Assembly: GCA_025465135.1 (NCBI GenBank)
Contig: JAODNA010000064.1
Coordinates: 1 to 64,000 of the forward strand
Length of the DNA stretch: 64,000 bases
From: Frankiales bacterium
GTDB taxonomy: Bacteria > Actinomycetota > Actinomycetes > Mycobacteriales > SCTD01
Reading direction: 5' to 3'
Shown here one piece after another: positions 10,024 through 19,993 of the stretch (the stretch's first letter is position 1; the number at the start of each line of letters is the position of its first letter). Below the pieces are notes generated by a model that was given only the letters and a program-made list of their open reading frames with translations, did no database searches and had not been told where the DNA came from. The position numbers and the translations under genes are program-made.

Positions 10024-11193
10024 TTGCGCGTCCTGTGGCTCACCAACATGGCGAATCCGGCCCCGCGTGCCGGCGGCGGCATCCGCTCGCTGCGGCTCGT
10101 GCAGGCGACGGCTTCGCGGTGGCCCGTCGACGTCATCAATCTGGGGACGGGCCTCGACACCGAGAGGTACGTCGCCGTATCCGGCGCTCGCAGCGCCGCA
10201 GAAGCCCTTCCCGATGCACCCGGTCGGCTGCAGACCCTGGTGACGGCGCTGCGTCACCAACTGCCGCTGCCGGCCTGCAGGGCGCTCAACCGAGGGCTAC
10301 GCGCAGAGGTCCAACGTGCGGCTGACCTCGGCGACGCCATCGTGATCGAGCACGGATGGATGCTCGCCTATCGACCCCGCGGCGGACGCACCATCGTGGC
10401 GCTGCACAACGTCGACTCCGAGCTCGCGCGGATGCTGCCTGCGCGTGGTGCACGTCGCTTGGAGCGTCGTTGGAACGCGAGCCGCTACCGCCGGCTGGAG
10501 CGCATGGCAGTCAACGACCCACGGACAGCGGTGACCGTGGTGTCGCGACGTGATGCCGGGCTGCTCGGTGGTCGCACGACCGTGGTCCCGAACGGCACGG
10601 ACCTGCCCGATCACGTGACGGCCGTCCCTGCCCAGGGAGATTTGATCTTCGTGGGGAGCATGGGTTATCCACCGAACGTCGACGCTCTGTCCTGGTGGGC
10701 GACCGAGGTCTGGCCGGGCACGGGGTTGCCCGCGCTCCGCGTGATCGGGCAGGGGTCGCATGACGCGCTTGGCGACCTGCTGACCCATCCCGCGCTGGAC
10801 GTGATCGGAGAGGTGCCGACGATTCAGCCGTGGCTCGAGAAGGCGCGGGCCGTCGTCGTGCCCCTGCGACAGGGGTCGGGCACGAGGCTGAAGCTGCTCG
10901 AGGCGTTCGCGCACCACCGGCCGGTGGTGTCGACGTCGAAGGGCGCCGAAGGGCTCGACGCGGAGGACGGGACGCACCTCCTCCTGGCTGACGACGCAGT
11001 TGCCTTTGCCGAGGCGGTTCGGCTGCTTCTGGCGGACGACGTGCTGGCCGAGAGACTCGCGACAGCAGGCAGCGCGCTTGCACAGCGATCGGGTTGGGGG
11101 GCCGTCACGCGCCCGTTCGTCGACGCGATCGAGAAACTGGTGGGAGCGCCCGATTCCTCAGCCGACGGGCCGCGCCTCGCAGGCCAGGCGTAG
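10024..11193 (+). CDS. glycosyltransferase family 4 (GT-B)
   Basis: GSGTRLKLLEAFAHHRPVVSTSKGAEGL; paralogous to 1991 and 3139 genes. Confidence 0.88.
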   Translation: MRVLWLTNMANPAPRAGGGIRSLRLVQATASRWPVDVINLGTGLDTERYVAVSGARSAAEALPDAPGRLQTLVTALRHQLPLPACRALNRGLRAEVQRAADLGDAIVIEHGWMLAYRPRGGRTIVALHNVDSELARMLPARGARRLERRWNASRYRRLERMAVNDPRTAVTVVSRRDAGLLGGRTTVVPNGTDLPDHVTAVPAQGDLIFVGSMGYPPNVDALSWWATEVWPGTGLPALRVIGQGSHDALGDLLTHPALDVIGEVPTIQPWLEKARAVVVPLRQGSGTRLKLLEAFAHHRPVVSTSKGAEGLDAEDGTHLLLADDAVAFAEAVRLLLADDVLAERLATAGSALAQRSGWGAVTRPFVDAIEKLVGAPDSSADGPRLAGQA

Positions 11194-11917
11194 GAGCGAG
11201 GCCGGTAGCCACCTCCCATCCCTCGCCCCACTTCTTGGCAAGGCCCCGTCGCATATCGGCGTCACCGCGACGCCAGTACTCGTCGAGACCGCCGTGCGCG
11301 ACGAGCGCAGTGGAGGCGGTCGTATGACTGAGGAAGGCTCGGCTCGTCACGACAACGTCCCACCCCGCACGACGGGCCCGCACCGCAAGGTCGATATCCG
11401 CGCCCCAACCGGTCTCTCCGAAGGCTGCCTCGTCAAGCAGGCCGATCTCGTCGAGGACCTGCCGCTTGACGTACATGCACGTGCCGTCGACGAAAGCCGC
11501 TAGTCGGGTCCGTCGGCGAGCCGGGTACTCGGCTGCAGGCCCGGTGTGGCCGTCGTGCTGGTGCGCGAAGTGGTCGTCGTACCTGGGTCCGACGATCCCG
11601 ACGCCTCCGGGTCGAGCCGCCGCATGGAGACCCGCAAAGAACCCCCGCGAAAGGCGTGTGTCGTTGTTCAGCAGGACGACGGCCTCGAACGAGCCCGCGA
11701 GCGCCTGGCGCAGCCCGACGTTGGTCCCCCGCAGCCAGCCAAGGTTGCGCTCCTGCGTCAGAACCGTCTCGCTGCCGACCGGTGGGTAGTCACCGCCGTT
11801 GTCGACGACGATCGGGGCGACGAGGTCGGACTCGCGAGCGATGTCCGCCACCAAGGAGTGCGTCAGCGCGTGACGGCCGAATACGGGCACGACGACGGCC
11901 AGCCGCGGCGCCTCCAT
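11105..11917 (-). CDS. glycosyltransferase family 2
   Basis: MEAPRLAVVVPVFGRHALTHSLVADI...AVVLLNNDTRLS; start set at internal ATG (11915-11917). Confidence 0.85.
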   Translation of the reverse strand: MEAPRLAVVVPVFGRHALTHSLVADIARESDLVAPIVVDNGGDYPPVGSETVLTQERNLGWLRGTNVGLRQALAGSFEAVVLLNNDTRLSRGFFAGLHAAARPGGVGIVGPRYDDHFAHQHDGHTGPAAEYPARRRTRLAAFVDGTCMYVKRQVLDEIGLLDEAAFGETGWGADIDLAVRARRAGWDVVVTSRAFLSHTTASTALVAHGGLDEYWRRGDADMRRGLAKKWGEGWEVATGLAPTPGLRGAARRLRNRALPPVSRSRRRTGA

Positions 11918-11973
11918 GCCCTGAGAGTAACCAGGGCAGGGGAGCCAGGACCGGTCGGCCTTAGGCTCGGCTG

Positions 11974-13065
11974 GTGGAGGCAGATCCCCGTGTTCTGGCG
12001 TTCTACCTGCCGCAGTTCCACCCAATCCCGGAGAACGACGAGTGGTGGGGCCCTGGGTTTACGGAGTGGACCAAGGTCGTCCGCGGCCAGCCGCAGTTCC
12101 GAGGCCACTACCAGCCGCACCTGCCCGCCGACCTCGGGTTCTACGACCTCCGAGTGCCTGAGGTACGGGAGAAGCAGGCGCGACTCGCGCACGAGAATGG
12201 CGTGGACGGCTTCGTCTACTACCACTACTGGTTTCAAGGACGCCGTCTCCTCGAACGCCCCTTCGCAGAGGTCCTCGGCTCCGGCAGCCCAGACCTGCCT
12301 TTCGCGCTGTGCTGGGCCAACGAGAACTGGACCCGCATCTGGGACGGAGGGGCGTCGGAGGTTCTCATGGCGCAGTCGCACAGCGACGCAGACGACGCGG
12401 AGCACTTCCGATCCCTGGCAGGCGCCTTCGCCGACCCGCGCTACATCCGGGTCGACGGTCGGCCCCTGTTCCTCGTCTACCGGGCATCGCAGCTACCAGA
12501 TGCGCGGCGGACGACAGACACTTGGCGCGACGAGGCGGACCGGCTCGGAGTCCCACGGCCGTTCGTGGTCCGGGTGGAGAGCTTCCCGGACGAGCGAACA
12601 CCGCCGGCGTCACTGGGGTTCGACGCGGCCGTCGACTGGACCCCCAACTGGGGTGAGTTTGCATGGCCGCTCGGGCGCGACCTGCGGAGCCGGGTTCGGC
12701 GCAAGCTCCGCCTGTCGTCGCGAGCTTTCGCGGAGCATGCGGTCTACGACTACTCCAGTCTGATCGAGTGGCACCTGACCAACGACCGGTCAGTCGACTA
12801 CGAGCGGTACCCGTGCGTCTCGCCGTCGTTCGACAACAGCGCAAGGCGCCAGCAACGCGCAACGATTCTGCGGAACGCCAACCCCGAGGACTACGAACGC
12901 TGGCTCAGGGCCGCGCTCCAGCGCGCGGATCGCGATCTGCCCGAGGGCCACCGCCTGGTGTTCGTCAACGCCTGGAACGAGTGGGCGGAGGGCAACCACC
13001 TCGAGCCCGATGCGCGCTGGGGAACGGCCTACCTGGAGGCGACACGCCAGGCCCGTACCGGATAG
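11974..13065 (+). CDS. WbsX / glycoside hydrolase 99-like domain protein
   Basis: VLAFYLPQFHPIPENDEWWGPGFTEWTKV and ALCWANENWTRIWDG motifs; GTG start. Confidence 0.88.
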   Translation: MEADPRVLAFYLPQFHPIPENDEWWGPGFTEWTKVVRGQPQFRGHYQPHLPADLGFYDLRVPEVREKQARLAHENGVDGFVYYHYWFQGRRLLERPFAEVLGSGSPDLPFALCWANENWTRIWDGGASEVLMAQSHSDADDAEHFRSLAGAFADPRYIRVDGRPLFLVYRASQLPDARRTTDTWRDEADRLGVPRPFVVRVESFPDERTPPASLGFDAAVDWTPNWGEFAWPLGRDLRSRVRRKLRLSSRAFAEHAVYDYSSLIEWHLTNDRSVDYERYPCVSPSFDNSARRQQRATILRNANPEDYERWLRAALQRADRDLPEGHRLVFVNAWNEWAEGNHLEPDARWGTAYLEATRQARTG

Positions 13066-13078
13066 GTCTCGCGGCCGG

Positions 13079-14227
13079 TCAGTCGGTGCCGGCTGACTCG
13101 ACGTTAAGCCCCACGAAACCGGTGTGTCCGTGCCAGGGCTTGTCCCCGGTAACGGTGAACGGAAAGCTGGCCTGGTCGTAGATGAGAGGCGCCTCGGAGA
13201 AGTCCGTGAGCGAATACCAAAGCCTGTAGCTGCCCGGGGCCAGGTGCACGGGACCGATCTCGTGCCGCATCGATCTGTGCCCCTTGTCGTCGCCTTCAGG
13301 CAGCTGCGCTGCCGTGATCGCGAGCGTCAAGTTGTCTTCCGTTGCAAGGACGAAAGTCAGCAGGTACGACGCCTCGCCCACGATAACGGCACTCGACTCC
13401 AGCACGAGCCGCTCGCCTGCTTCCACGGTTCCCGCCAGCAAGCGGACGTTGGCGAAACGGGCCCCCGATCCGCGCTCGCCGCTCACGATCGTCTCGAAGA
13501 CGCCCGCCTGATAGCGGTCGACTACCTCCCGCGAAGGACCATCATCGACGATCTTCCCGCCGGACAGGCAGATCGTGCGGGGCGAAACGAACTCGACGGC
13601 CCACAAGTTGTGCGTGACGAAGAGGACGGCCGCACCCTCCTCGCGAAGCGTGGTCAGCCGCCGGTGGCTTCGCTTTTGGAACTCTGCGTCTCCCACCGAC
13701 AGGACCTCGTCGACCACCATCACATCTGCGTCGACGTGCGCGGCGACGGCGAAGCCCAGTCGGGCCAGCATGCCTGAGCTGTAACGCTTCACTGGCGTGT
13801 CCATGTAATCCGGGATGCCGGCGAAGTCGACGATCTCGTCGTACCGCTTGCGCACTTGCGACTGCGACATGCCGAGAACCGCGCCCGCGAAGGCGACGTT
13901 CTCGCGACCGGTCAGGTCAGGGTGGAAGCCGACACCGAGCTCGATCAGAGAGGCCACCCGCCCCTTCACGCGCAGTGAGCCACGCGTCGGCGCCGTCACC
14001 CGGGCCAAGAGCTTGAGCAGGGTCGACTTGCCCGCTCCGTTGTGGCCGATGATTGCGAGGGTCCCGCCCGGCTCGACCGAGAAGGACACGTCCTCCAAGG
14101 CCGGACGAGCGGCTGGGGGGATCCTTCGCCCGAGAGGACCCGGGACCATCTGCCGGAAGTTGATGCGCTCGACTCCCCGCCGGTAGTGCTTCCAGACGCC
14201 GTTGACTTCGATGCTGGGACCGGTCAC
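13079..14227 (-). CDS. polysaccharide ABC transporter ATP-binding protein (Wzt/TagH-type) with extra C-terminal domain
   Basis: Walker A GHNGAGKSTLLK, signature YSSGMLARLGFA, Walker B VMVVDEVLSVGDAEFQ; ~140-aa C-terminal extension. Confidence 0.9.
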   Translation of the reverse strand: MTGPSIEVNGVWKHYRRGVERINFRQMVPGPLGRRIPPAARPALEDVSFSVEPGGTLAIIGHNGAGKSTLLKLLARVTAPTRGSLRVKGRVASLIELGVGFHPDLTGRENVAFAGAVLGMSQSQVRKRYDEIVDFAGIPDYMDTPVKRYSSGMLARLGFAVAAHVDADVMVVDEVLSVGDAEFQKRSHRRLTTLREEGAAVLFVTHNLWAVEFVSPRTICLSGGKIVDDGPSREVVDRYQAGVFETIVSGERGSGARFANVRLLAGTVEAGERLVLESSAVIVGEASYLLTFVLATEDNLTLAITAAQLPEGDDKGHRSMRHEIGPVHLAPGSYRLWYSLTDFSEAPLIYDQASFPFTVTGDKPWHGHTGFVGLNVESAGTD

Positions 14228-15051
14228 AGCACATCCGCCAGCCGCGGCTCGACGCTGCGTAGGTAGGCAAGCACGAGGATGAGCGCGGTCAGGCCGGCAC
14301 CGGTCTGCGCGAGCAGGACAAGCGGGTTCTGCGGGAGTTCGTGCCGGAGAAGAAGGTCACGGGCGGCTGTGACCACCGCAGCCACCGGGTTGACCGCGAG
14401 CACCCAGTGCACCGACCGTGGGAGCACGCTCGGGGGGTAGACGATCGGCGAGGCGAGAAACATCATCTGCAGGACGAATGGGATGACCATACGCAGATCG
14501 CGGATGAAGACCGTCAACGTCGCCATCAGAATGCCCAGCGCCGCGGTCCAGAGGAACAGCGGCACGAGGACGACTGGCAGCAGTACGACGTGCCAGCTCA
14601 GGCCAACGCCCTGCACGATCAGCAGCACAACCGTCCCGCAGAAGCCGATTAGCAGATCAATGCTGCACGCGCCGACGGGTGCCAACGGGACGATCTCGCG
14701 GGGGAAGTAGACCTTGCCCGTGATCCCGGCAGAGTTGATCAGGCTGCTCGACGCGGACGTCAGGCTGTTGACCATGAAGGACCAAAGCGCGAGCCCCGCC
14801 CAGGCCCACGCGAGGTAGGGCAGTCCTTCGCTGCCGACCTTCAGCGCGCCATGGAGCAAGCCGCCGTAGATGGCCAGCGTGAGCGCCGGCTGGACGATCG
14901 CCCAGAGGCCCCCGAGGGCGCTCTGGCGGTAGCGCACCCGGAACTCGCGGCGAGCCCAGACCACGAGCAGCGGCCATGCTTGGCGCAGTCGCGACCTAGC
15001 GCCGACGGATCGCCAGACCCCCCCCTCAGCGATGAACTCGGGCGTCGTCAT
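14224..15051 (-). CDS. polysaccharide ABC transporter permease (Wzm/TagG-type, ABC-2)
   Basis: Multi-TM; RREFRVRYRQSALGGLWAIVQPALTLAIY motif; overlaps the ATPase gene. Confidence 0.9.
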   Translation of the reverse strand: MTTPEFIAEGGVWRSVGARSRLRQAWPLLVVWARREFRVRYRQSALGGLWAIVQPALTLAIYGGLLHGALKVGSEGLPYLAWAWAGLALWSFMVNSLTSASSSLINSAGITGKVYFPREIVPLAPVGACSIDLLIGFCGTVVLLIVQGVGLSWHVVLLPVVLVPLFLWTAALGILMATLTVFIRDLRMVIPFVLQMMFLASPIVYPPSVLPRSVHWVLAVNPVAAVVTAARDLLLRHELPQNPLVLLAQTGAGLTALILVLAYLRSVEPRLADVL

Positions 15052-16154
15052 CGCACCACGCTCGCAGCCAGTTCTTCGGTGAGGGCGCGCACTGCATCGA
15101 TGACGAAACTGACCTCCTCATCAGCCAGGTAGGGAGCGACCGGAAGCGCGAGCGTCGTCTCCGCGAGCCGATCCGCGATCGGCAGCGGGGGCCACGAGCG
15201 ATCGGCGTACGCCTGCGACCTGTGCGGCGGTGTCGGATAGAAGACCTGTGTGCCGACCCCCGCGCCAGCAAGGCGCTCCTGCAGCCGATCCCGCTGCCCG
15301 TGTCTCACGTTGAACGCGTGCCAGACGTGCGACTCGGTGTCTTCCGGCACCAAAGGCAGCCCCACAACCTCGCCCAGGCCCGCGGCGTACATCGCGGCGA
15401 TCTCGCGTCGGCGCTCGTTGTCGCCGCGGAGGTGCGGCAGCTTGGCGGACAAAAATGCAGCCTGCATGTCATCCAGCCTCGAGTTGTAGCCGCGGACCTC
15501 GTTGTCGTACTTACGGCGGCTGCCGTAGTTTCGGAGCAGCCGGACGCGATCCGCGAGCTGCTCGGAGTTGGTGACGACGGCGCCGGCGTCCCCCAGCGCT
15601 CCGAGGTTCTTGGTGGGGTAGAAGGAGTAGACGTCGGCGTCGGTGTCCAGGGGCTTTCCCGCCACCGTGGCACCGTGGGACTGCGCCGCGTCCGCCAGGA
15701 CGAACAAGCCGTGGGCGCGGGCGGCCTCACTCACGTCGGGATGGGTCATTTGTCCGAACAGGTGCACGGGCATCACGCCCACGGTGCGGCTGGTCACCGC
15801 CTCGGCGCAGGCGGCCCCCCGGATCGTCATCGTGCCCTCGTCCGGCTCGACCGGTACGGGGGTCGCGCCGACGGCGCTGACGGCCAGCCAGGAAGCGATG
15901 TAGGTGTTGGAGGGGACGAGGATCTCATCCCCCGGGCCGGCGCCAAGCGCGCGCAGGGCGAGGGTCAGGCCGTCCAGTGCGTTGCCGACGCCGACACAGC
16001 CCGAACGGCCGGTGTACGAAGCCCACGCGTCCTCGAACCGCTGGACTTCGTTGCCGAGGATGAACCAGCCGCCTTCGATCACGGAGACGGCGGCGGTTGA
16101 CAGCTCGTCTCGAAGCGGAGCGTTGGCGCGGGCGAGGTCGAGGTAGGGAATCAC
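15048..16154 (-). CDS. DegT/DnrJ/EryC1/StrS (FdtB-like) sugar aminotransferase
   Basis: IPYLDLARAN N-terminus, GDEILVPSNTYIAS, ADAAQSHGA, YSFYPTKNLGALGDAGAVVT PLP-Lys region. Confidence 0.92.
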   Translation of the reverse strand: MIPYLDLARANAPLRDELSTAAVSVIEGGWFILGNEVQRFEDAWASYTGRSGCVGVGNALDGLTLALRALGAGPGDEILVPSNTYIASWLAVSAVGATPVPVEPDEGTMTIRGAACAEAVTSRTVGVMPVHLFGQMTHPDVSEAARAHGLFVLADAAQSHGATVAGKPLDTDADVYSFYPTKNLGALGDAGAVVTNSEQLADRVRLLRNYGSRRKYDNEVRGYNSRLDDMQAAFLSAKLPHLRGDNERRREIAAMYAAGLGEVVGLPLVPEDTESHVWHAFNVRHGQRDRLQERLAGAGVGTQVFYPTPPHRSQAYADRSWPPLPIADRLAETTLALPVAPYLADEEVSFVIDAVRALTEELAASVVR

Positions 16155-17032
16155 GACCCGCGCACGCGCTCTTCCCAGTCCGCGTGGTCTCGGATGTACT
16201 CATCCGGGTCGTAGGCCTCAGAGGCGAGGACGAGCAGGACCGCGCCCGGGGTGTGGTTGATGAGCACCCGCCAGGTCATGGCAGGCAGATAGAGACCACG
16301 AGATGCCTCGCCGAGCCGGACTCGCGCCCGCGCGATGTGCGTATCCAGCAAGACATCGATCTCGCCGGCGACGCAGACCAGGATCTCGTCGCAGGTCTTG
16401 TGGGCGTGCTCTCCCCTGGCGGAGCCATCGGTGACCCCGTAGACCAGGTAGGTCCGGGCGGGCAGGAAGGGCAGGTGCGCCGGGTGCTCGTAGGCCGCTA
16501 GGGAGCCCCGAAGGTCGCGGGCCGCCACGCCCTCGACCCACCTCACGCCGGCGTGCGCAACGGCAGCCAGGTCCTCCGCCGGCGTCGGTGATGGATCTGC
16601 GGGCGCGCCGGCGTCGACGTAGCCCACGATGCGAGCAGGGTTGCCCGCCACCACCGCGTGCGCCGGCACATCGCGGTCAACGGACGCGCCGGCCTGCAGC
16701 ACGGCGTCATGGCCGACGGTGACGCCGGCGAGAACAGTGCAGCCGGAACCGATCTGTGCGCGGGGGCGAATCCGCGTGGGTGATCCCTGCGTGCCTTCGA
16801 CCACGACGTTGGTGCCGAGCCGAACGCCCTGCTCGAGCACGACATACGGACCGACGCGCGTCCCGGCGCCGAGGTGCGAGTCGGCTCCCACCTCAGTCGA
16901 CTGGAAGACCGCAGCTCCCACGCCAAGATGGACGGAGGTCCCCAGAATGGCCTCCGGGTCGACGTAGCTAAACGCTCCGGCGTGCAGTCCGCTCGGCACC
17001 GCGCACTGGACCCTGGCATCGGCCGAGATCAC
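16151..17032 (-). CDS. bifunctional LbetaH acetyltransferase / WxcM-like (FdtA/QdtA-type) dTDP-sugar 3,4-ketoisomerase
   Basis: N-terminal hexapeptide repeats (HLGVGAAVFQSTEVGADSHLGAGTRVG) fused to cupin-like VYGVTDGSARGEHAHKTCDEILVCVAGEIDV; start approximate (GTG at 17032 or 17035). Confidence 0.85.
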   Translation of the reverse strand: MISADARVQCAVPSGLHAGAFSYVDPEAILGTSVHLGVGAAVFQSTEVGADSHLGAGTRVGPYVVLEQGVRLGTNVVVEGTQGSPTRIRPRAQIGSGCTVLAGVTVGHDAVLQAGASVDRDVPAHAVVAGNPARIVGYVDAGAPADPSPTPAEDLAAVAHAGVRWVEGVAARDLRGSLAAYEHPAHLPFLPARTYLVYGVTDGSARGEHAHKTCDEILVCVAGEIDVLLDTHIARARVRLGEASRGLYLPAMTWRVLINHTPGAVLLVLASEAYDPDEYIRDHADWEERVRGS

Positions 17033-17805
17033 GACGCGGACTCCGGCCCCTGCGCGGCGGACCACTCAGATACGAGCTCGGGCGGGTAGCCGCGGTGGAA
17101 GTGCCGCGTCCAGGGATAGGCCGGACCGGAGCCGTCCGACAGCTGCACCCGTGAAGCGGCGCCGAGGGACTTGGCAGGGACCCCGGCGACAAGAGTGTCC
17201 GGCTCAACGTCGCGCCGAACGAGCGCGTGCGCTGCTATCACCGACCTCGCGCCGATCCGCACTCCTGGCAGGACGGTGCTCATGGTCGCGATGACGGCGA
17301 AGTCCTCGACCTTGACACCGGCATGGTGACCGTCGCTCGGCGGATGAGGATCATTCGTGAGCACGACGTACGGAAAGATCCAGACGAAGGAGCCGATGCG
17401 GCTCAGCTGTCCGATGTGGACGTTGCTGTGGAGGCGCACGTAGTCCCCGATAGTTGCCCGACCTTGCAGATCGGACAGCGTGCCGACCTGCAGACCGAGG
17501 CCGGTGACGAGGCCTTCCCGCATCGTCACGTGATGGCCCGTCGTGAGGCCCGAGCCGAAAGTCGACCCCTGATAGACGACCGAGTGCGAGCGAATGTGCG
17601 CCCCAGCGCCGATCACGAGTGCTCTGCCCTCGGCGTTCGGTGTGGGCTCGCCGATGCTGCAGTGACTGCCGATCCGGCTTCCAGCGCCGATCTCCACGTC
17701 CTCGTGGACGACGGTGAACGGTCCCACCGAGACATCAGCGGCGAGACGAGCGCTCGACGCGATCAGCGCCGTCGGGTGGACGTCGGGCATGTCGCGAACG
17801 TACAT
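17029..17805 (-). CDS. LbetaH acyltransferase (UDP/dTDP-sugar N-acetyltransferase-like)
   Basis: Hexapeptide repeats (IGAGSRIGSHCSIGEP..., ATIGDYVRLHSNVHIGQLSRIGSFVWIFPYVVLTNDPHPPS); start 17805 or 17790. Confidence 0.82.
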   Translation of the reverse strand: MYVRDMPDVHPTALIASSARLAADVSVGPFTVVHEDVEIGAGSRIGSHCSIGEPTPNAEGRALVIGAGAHIRSHSVVYQGSTFGSGLTTGHHVTMREGLVTGLGLQVGTLSDLQGRATIGDYVRLHSNVHIGQLSRIGSFVWIFPYVVLTNDPHPPSDGHHAGVKVEDFAVIATMSTVLPGVRIGARSVIAAHALVRRDVEPDTLVAGVPAKSLGAASRVQLSDGSGPAYPWTRHFHRGYPPELVSEWSAAQGPESAS

Positions 17806-17812
17806 GGCGGTT

Positions 17813-18922
17813 CTACACTCCCCGGATGCCAGCGGCAGCCGGGCGGGCGTCCGGCTTCCACCTGCGCAAGCGAGCTTCCAGTGGACGCTCCCAGAACTGG
17901 TGCATGGCAGCACCCAGGGCGGTGGAGATCAGCAGCAGCAGCAACCACTCCAGAGCGGCCCGACTCGCGCTCGTGGACGGGGCGGGTTGCCATACGTAGA
18001 AGATGCGCAGCACAAGCTGGTGGACAAGGTAGAACGCGTACGTCCACTCGCCCAGCCGTACGACCCAGCCGCTCGAGATCAACCAGCCACGCCGCTCCAG
18101 GTCACCGTGCGCGGATGCCGCGATGAGCAGGCTGAAGGGCAGCAACGTGATTGCTGACACGGAGAACGCGCTCGTCGACACCAGCCCCGCCGCGAAGTAG
18201 CCCCCGACCGCGGCCAGCACTGCGGCGTAGCGCGGCACTGCCCGTAGCCGGCCGTCTGCTACCTCTAGGGCGAGCAGGGAGCCAAACAGGAACTCCGGGA
18301 GCCGGGCGAGCGGCAGGATGTATACCCACCAGAAGTCGGTCGTGCGCCGCGCGGTGTCCGGCAGGTTCGGCAGGAAGGGACTCGTCGAGCCCGCTGCGGC
18401 GATGGCGACCGTGGCGAGGGCAGCGCCGCACATCATGAGGAGCCGCGTCCGCCGAGACATCCGCAACAGCAAGGGCAGGACGAACGGTAGGAGGGCGTAG
18501 AAGACCGCTTCCACGGCCAGCGACCACGAAGGTGCATCCATCGAAAAGTAGTAGCGGACCGAGGGAACCCAGGACTGCACCAAGAAGAGGTTGGTCACCG
18601 CCGGTCCGGGGGACACCCGGCCGTGCTCCACGAGCACGATGACCGGTATGGACAAGGCCCACCCTAACCAGTGGTTAGGGACAATGCGGGCGATGCGCCG
18701 CTGGAAGTACCTCCGGTGACTGTCCTTCTCGTGCCTTGACCAGACCAGGACGAACCCGCTCAGGATGAAGAAGAACGACAGTGCGGCCTGGCCCTGGCCG
18801 AACAGATGCCTTAGCGGAGAAAGACGCGACTGAGACACCACCCCGAGCGCGTGGTCTCCGAAGACGATGACCGCCGCAACGGCCCGCCAGCCCGTGAGCG
18901 AAGGAAGTGGTCGCCCCGTCAT
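17813..18922 (-). CDS. acyltransferase 3 family membrane protein (OafA/YrhL-like)
   Basis: LPSLTGWRAVAAVIVFGDHALG; LSFFFILSGFVLVW; SWSLAVEAVFYALLPF. Confidence 0.88.
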   Translation of the reverse strand: MTGRPLPSLTGWRAVAAVIVFGDHALGVVSQSRLSPLRHLFGQGQAALSFFFILSGFVLVWSRHEKDSHRRYFQRRIARIVPNHWLGWALSIPVIVLVEHGRVSPGPAVTNLFLVQSWVPSVRYYFSMDAPSWSLAVEAVFYALLPFVLPLLLRMSRRTRLLMMCGAALATVAIAAAGSTSPFLPNLPDTARRTTDFWWVYILPLARLPEFLFGSLLALEVADGRLRAVPRYAAVLAAVGGYFAAGLVSTSAFSVSAITLLPFSLLIAASAHGDLERRGWLISSGWVVRLGEWTYAFYLVHQLVLRIFYVWQPAPSTSASRAALEWLLLLLISTALGAAMHQFWERPLEARLRRWKPDARPAAAGIRGV

Positions 18923-18991
18923 AAGACTTGCAACGTAGATCGTCACCGAACGTCGCGCTGCCTCGCGTCTCGGTTGACGTACGGCCCAGGG

Positions 18992-19990
18992 TCACTGGCG
19001 CAACCGCCTGGCGAGCCCGCGGCTGGCCCCGCGTAGCCGTGAAGGCGGTGTGGCGCTCCGCACGGCTGCCGCGGCCTCCCGATGGCCGCTCGCGCGCAGC
19101 TCCTGTCGCAACTGCCTCATCTGCGACCTGGTGAGGTCCCGACCGAGCTCAGGGGCCTGGCGCACGACGACGGCGTTCGTGGCCGCCCCAGTCGGAGCGG
19201 CACCGCCCTCCCCGCCGGCGACTCCGGCGAGGTATGCCCAGGCTGCAACGTGCTCGTCGACCATGGACCGGTGAACAGCCGGCAGCCCGGGCCAGGACGC
19301 CAGGTGTTGCACTGCCGCCGCGTGCGACGAGAGGTGCGACCGGCTCTGGACCATCGCCAGGTGCATCTGCCCCTCATGCATGCGGTAGTCGACCAGAGGC
19401 CGCGACAGGAAGAGTGGCTCGGCAAGGGCCGCGAACCGCAGGGTGATGGCGAGGTCTTCGAGAAAGAGGTCCTGCAGCCCGCCGGCGCGTTCGAGCAACT
19501 CCCGGCGAAAGAGGAGGGTGGGTGCATACACGCCTTGCCCTGCCAGCAACGTCCGCAGCGCGCCCGCCGGACCGGAATCTGGCGCGGGGCCTTGGGCGAC
19601 GGCGCTGATCCGGTGCCCCGCCCCGTCAATGACGTAAGCCTGACCGAACGACCACTCCGCCCCGGTGCGGGTCATCTCGTCCAGTTGGCTCGGCATCCGG
19701 TCCGGCAGCCATCGATCATCCGAGGCAAGTAGCGTGAGGTAGTCGCCGTGCGCCGCTTCGTAGGCGCGCTGCAAAGTCCTGACGTGGCCCACGTTGGCCG
19801 GGTTGCGTAGCAGAGTCACGCGATCGGCGTACGGAAGAAGGCGTTCGTAAGTGGCGTCGGTGCTGGCGTCGTCGACGACGACCACCTCGATGTCCGAAGG
19901 CCCGGCCAGAACGCTTTCGACGGCTTCCGCGACATATCGCTCGTGGTTGTAGGCAGGGATCAGGCAGGACACGACCGGCCGGCTGGGCAC
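18992..19990 (-). CDS. glycosyltransferase family 2
   Basis: VSCLIPAYNHERYVAEAVESVL...VVVVDDASTDATYERL. Confidence 0.9.
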   Translation of the reverse strand: MPSRPVVSCLIPAYNHERYVAEAVESVLAGPSDIEVVVVDDASTDATYERLLPYADRVTLLRNPANVGHVRTLQRAYEAAHGDYLTLLASDDRWLPDRMPSQLDEMTRTGAEWSFGQAYVIDGAGHRISAVAQGPAPDSGPAGALRTLLAGQGVYAPTLLFRRELLERAGGLQDLFLEDLAITLRFAALAEPLFLSRPLVDYRMHEGQMHLAMVQSRSHLSSHAAAVQHLASWPGLPAVHRSMVDEHVAAWAYLAGVAGGEGGAAPTGAATNAVVVRQAPELGRDLTRSQMRQLRQELRASGHREAAAAVRSATPPSRLRGASRGLARRLRQ

Positions 19991-19993
19991 GTC

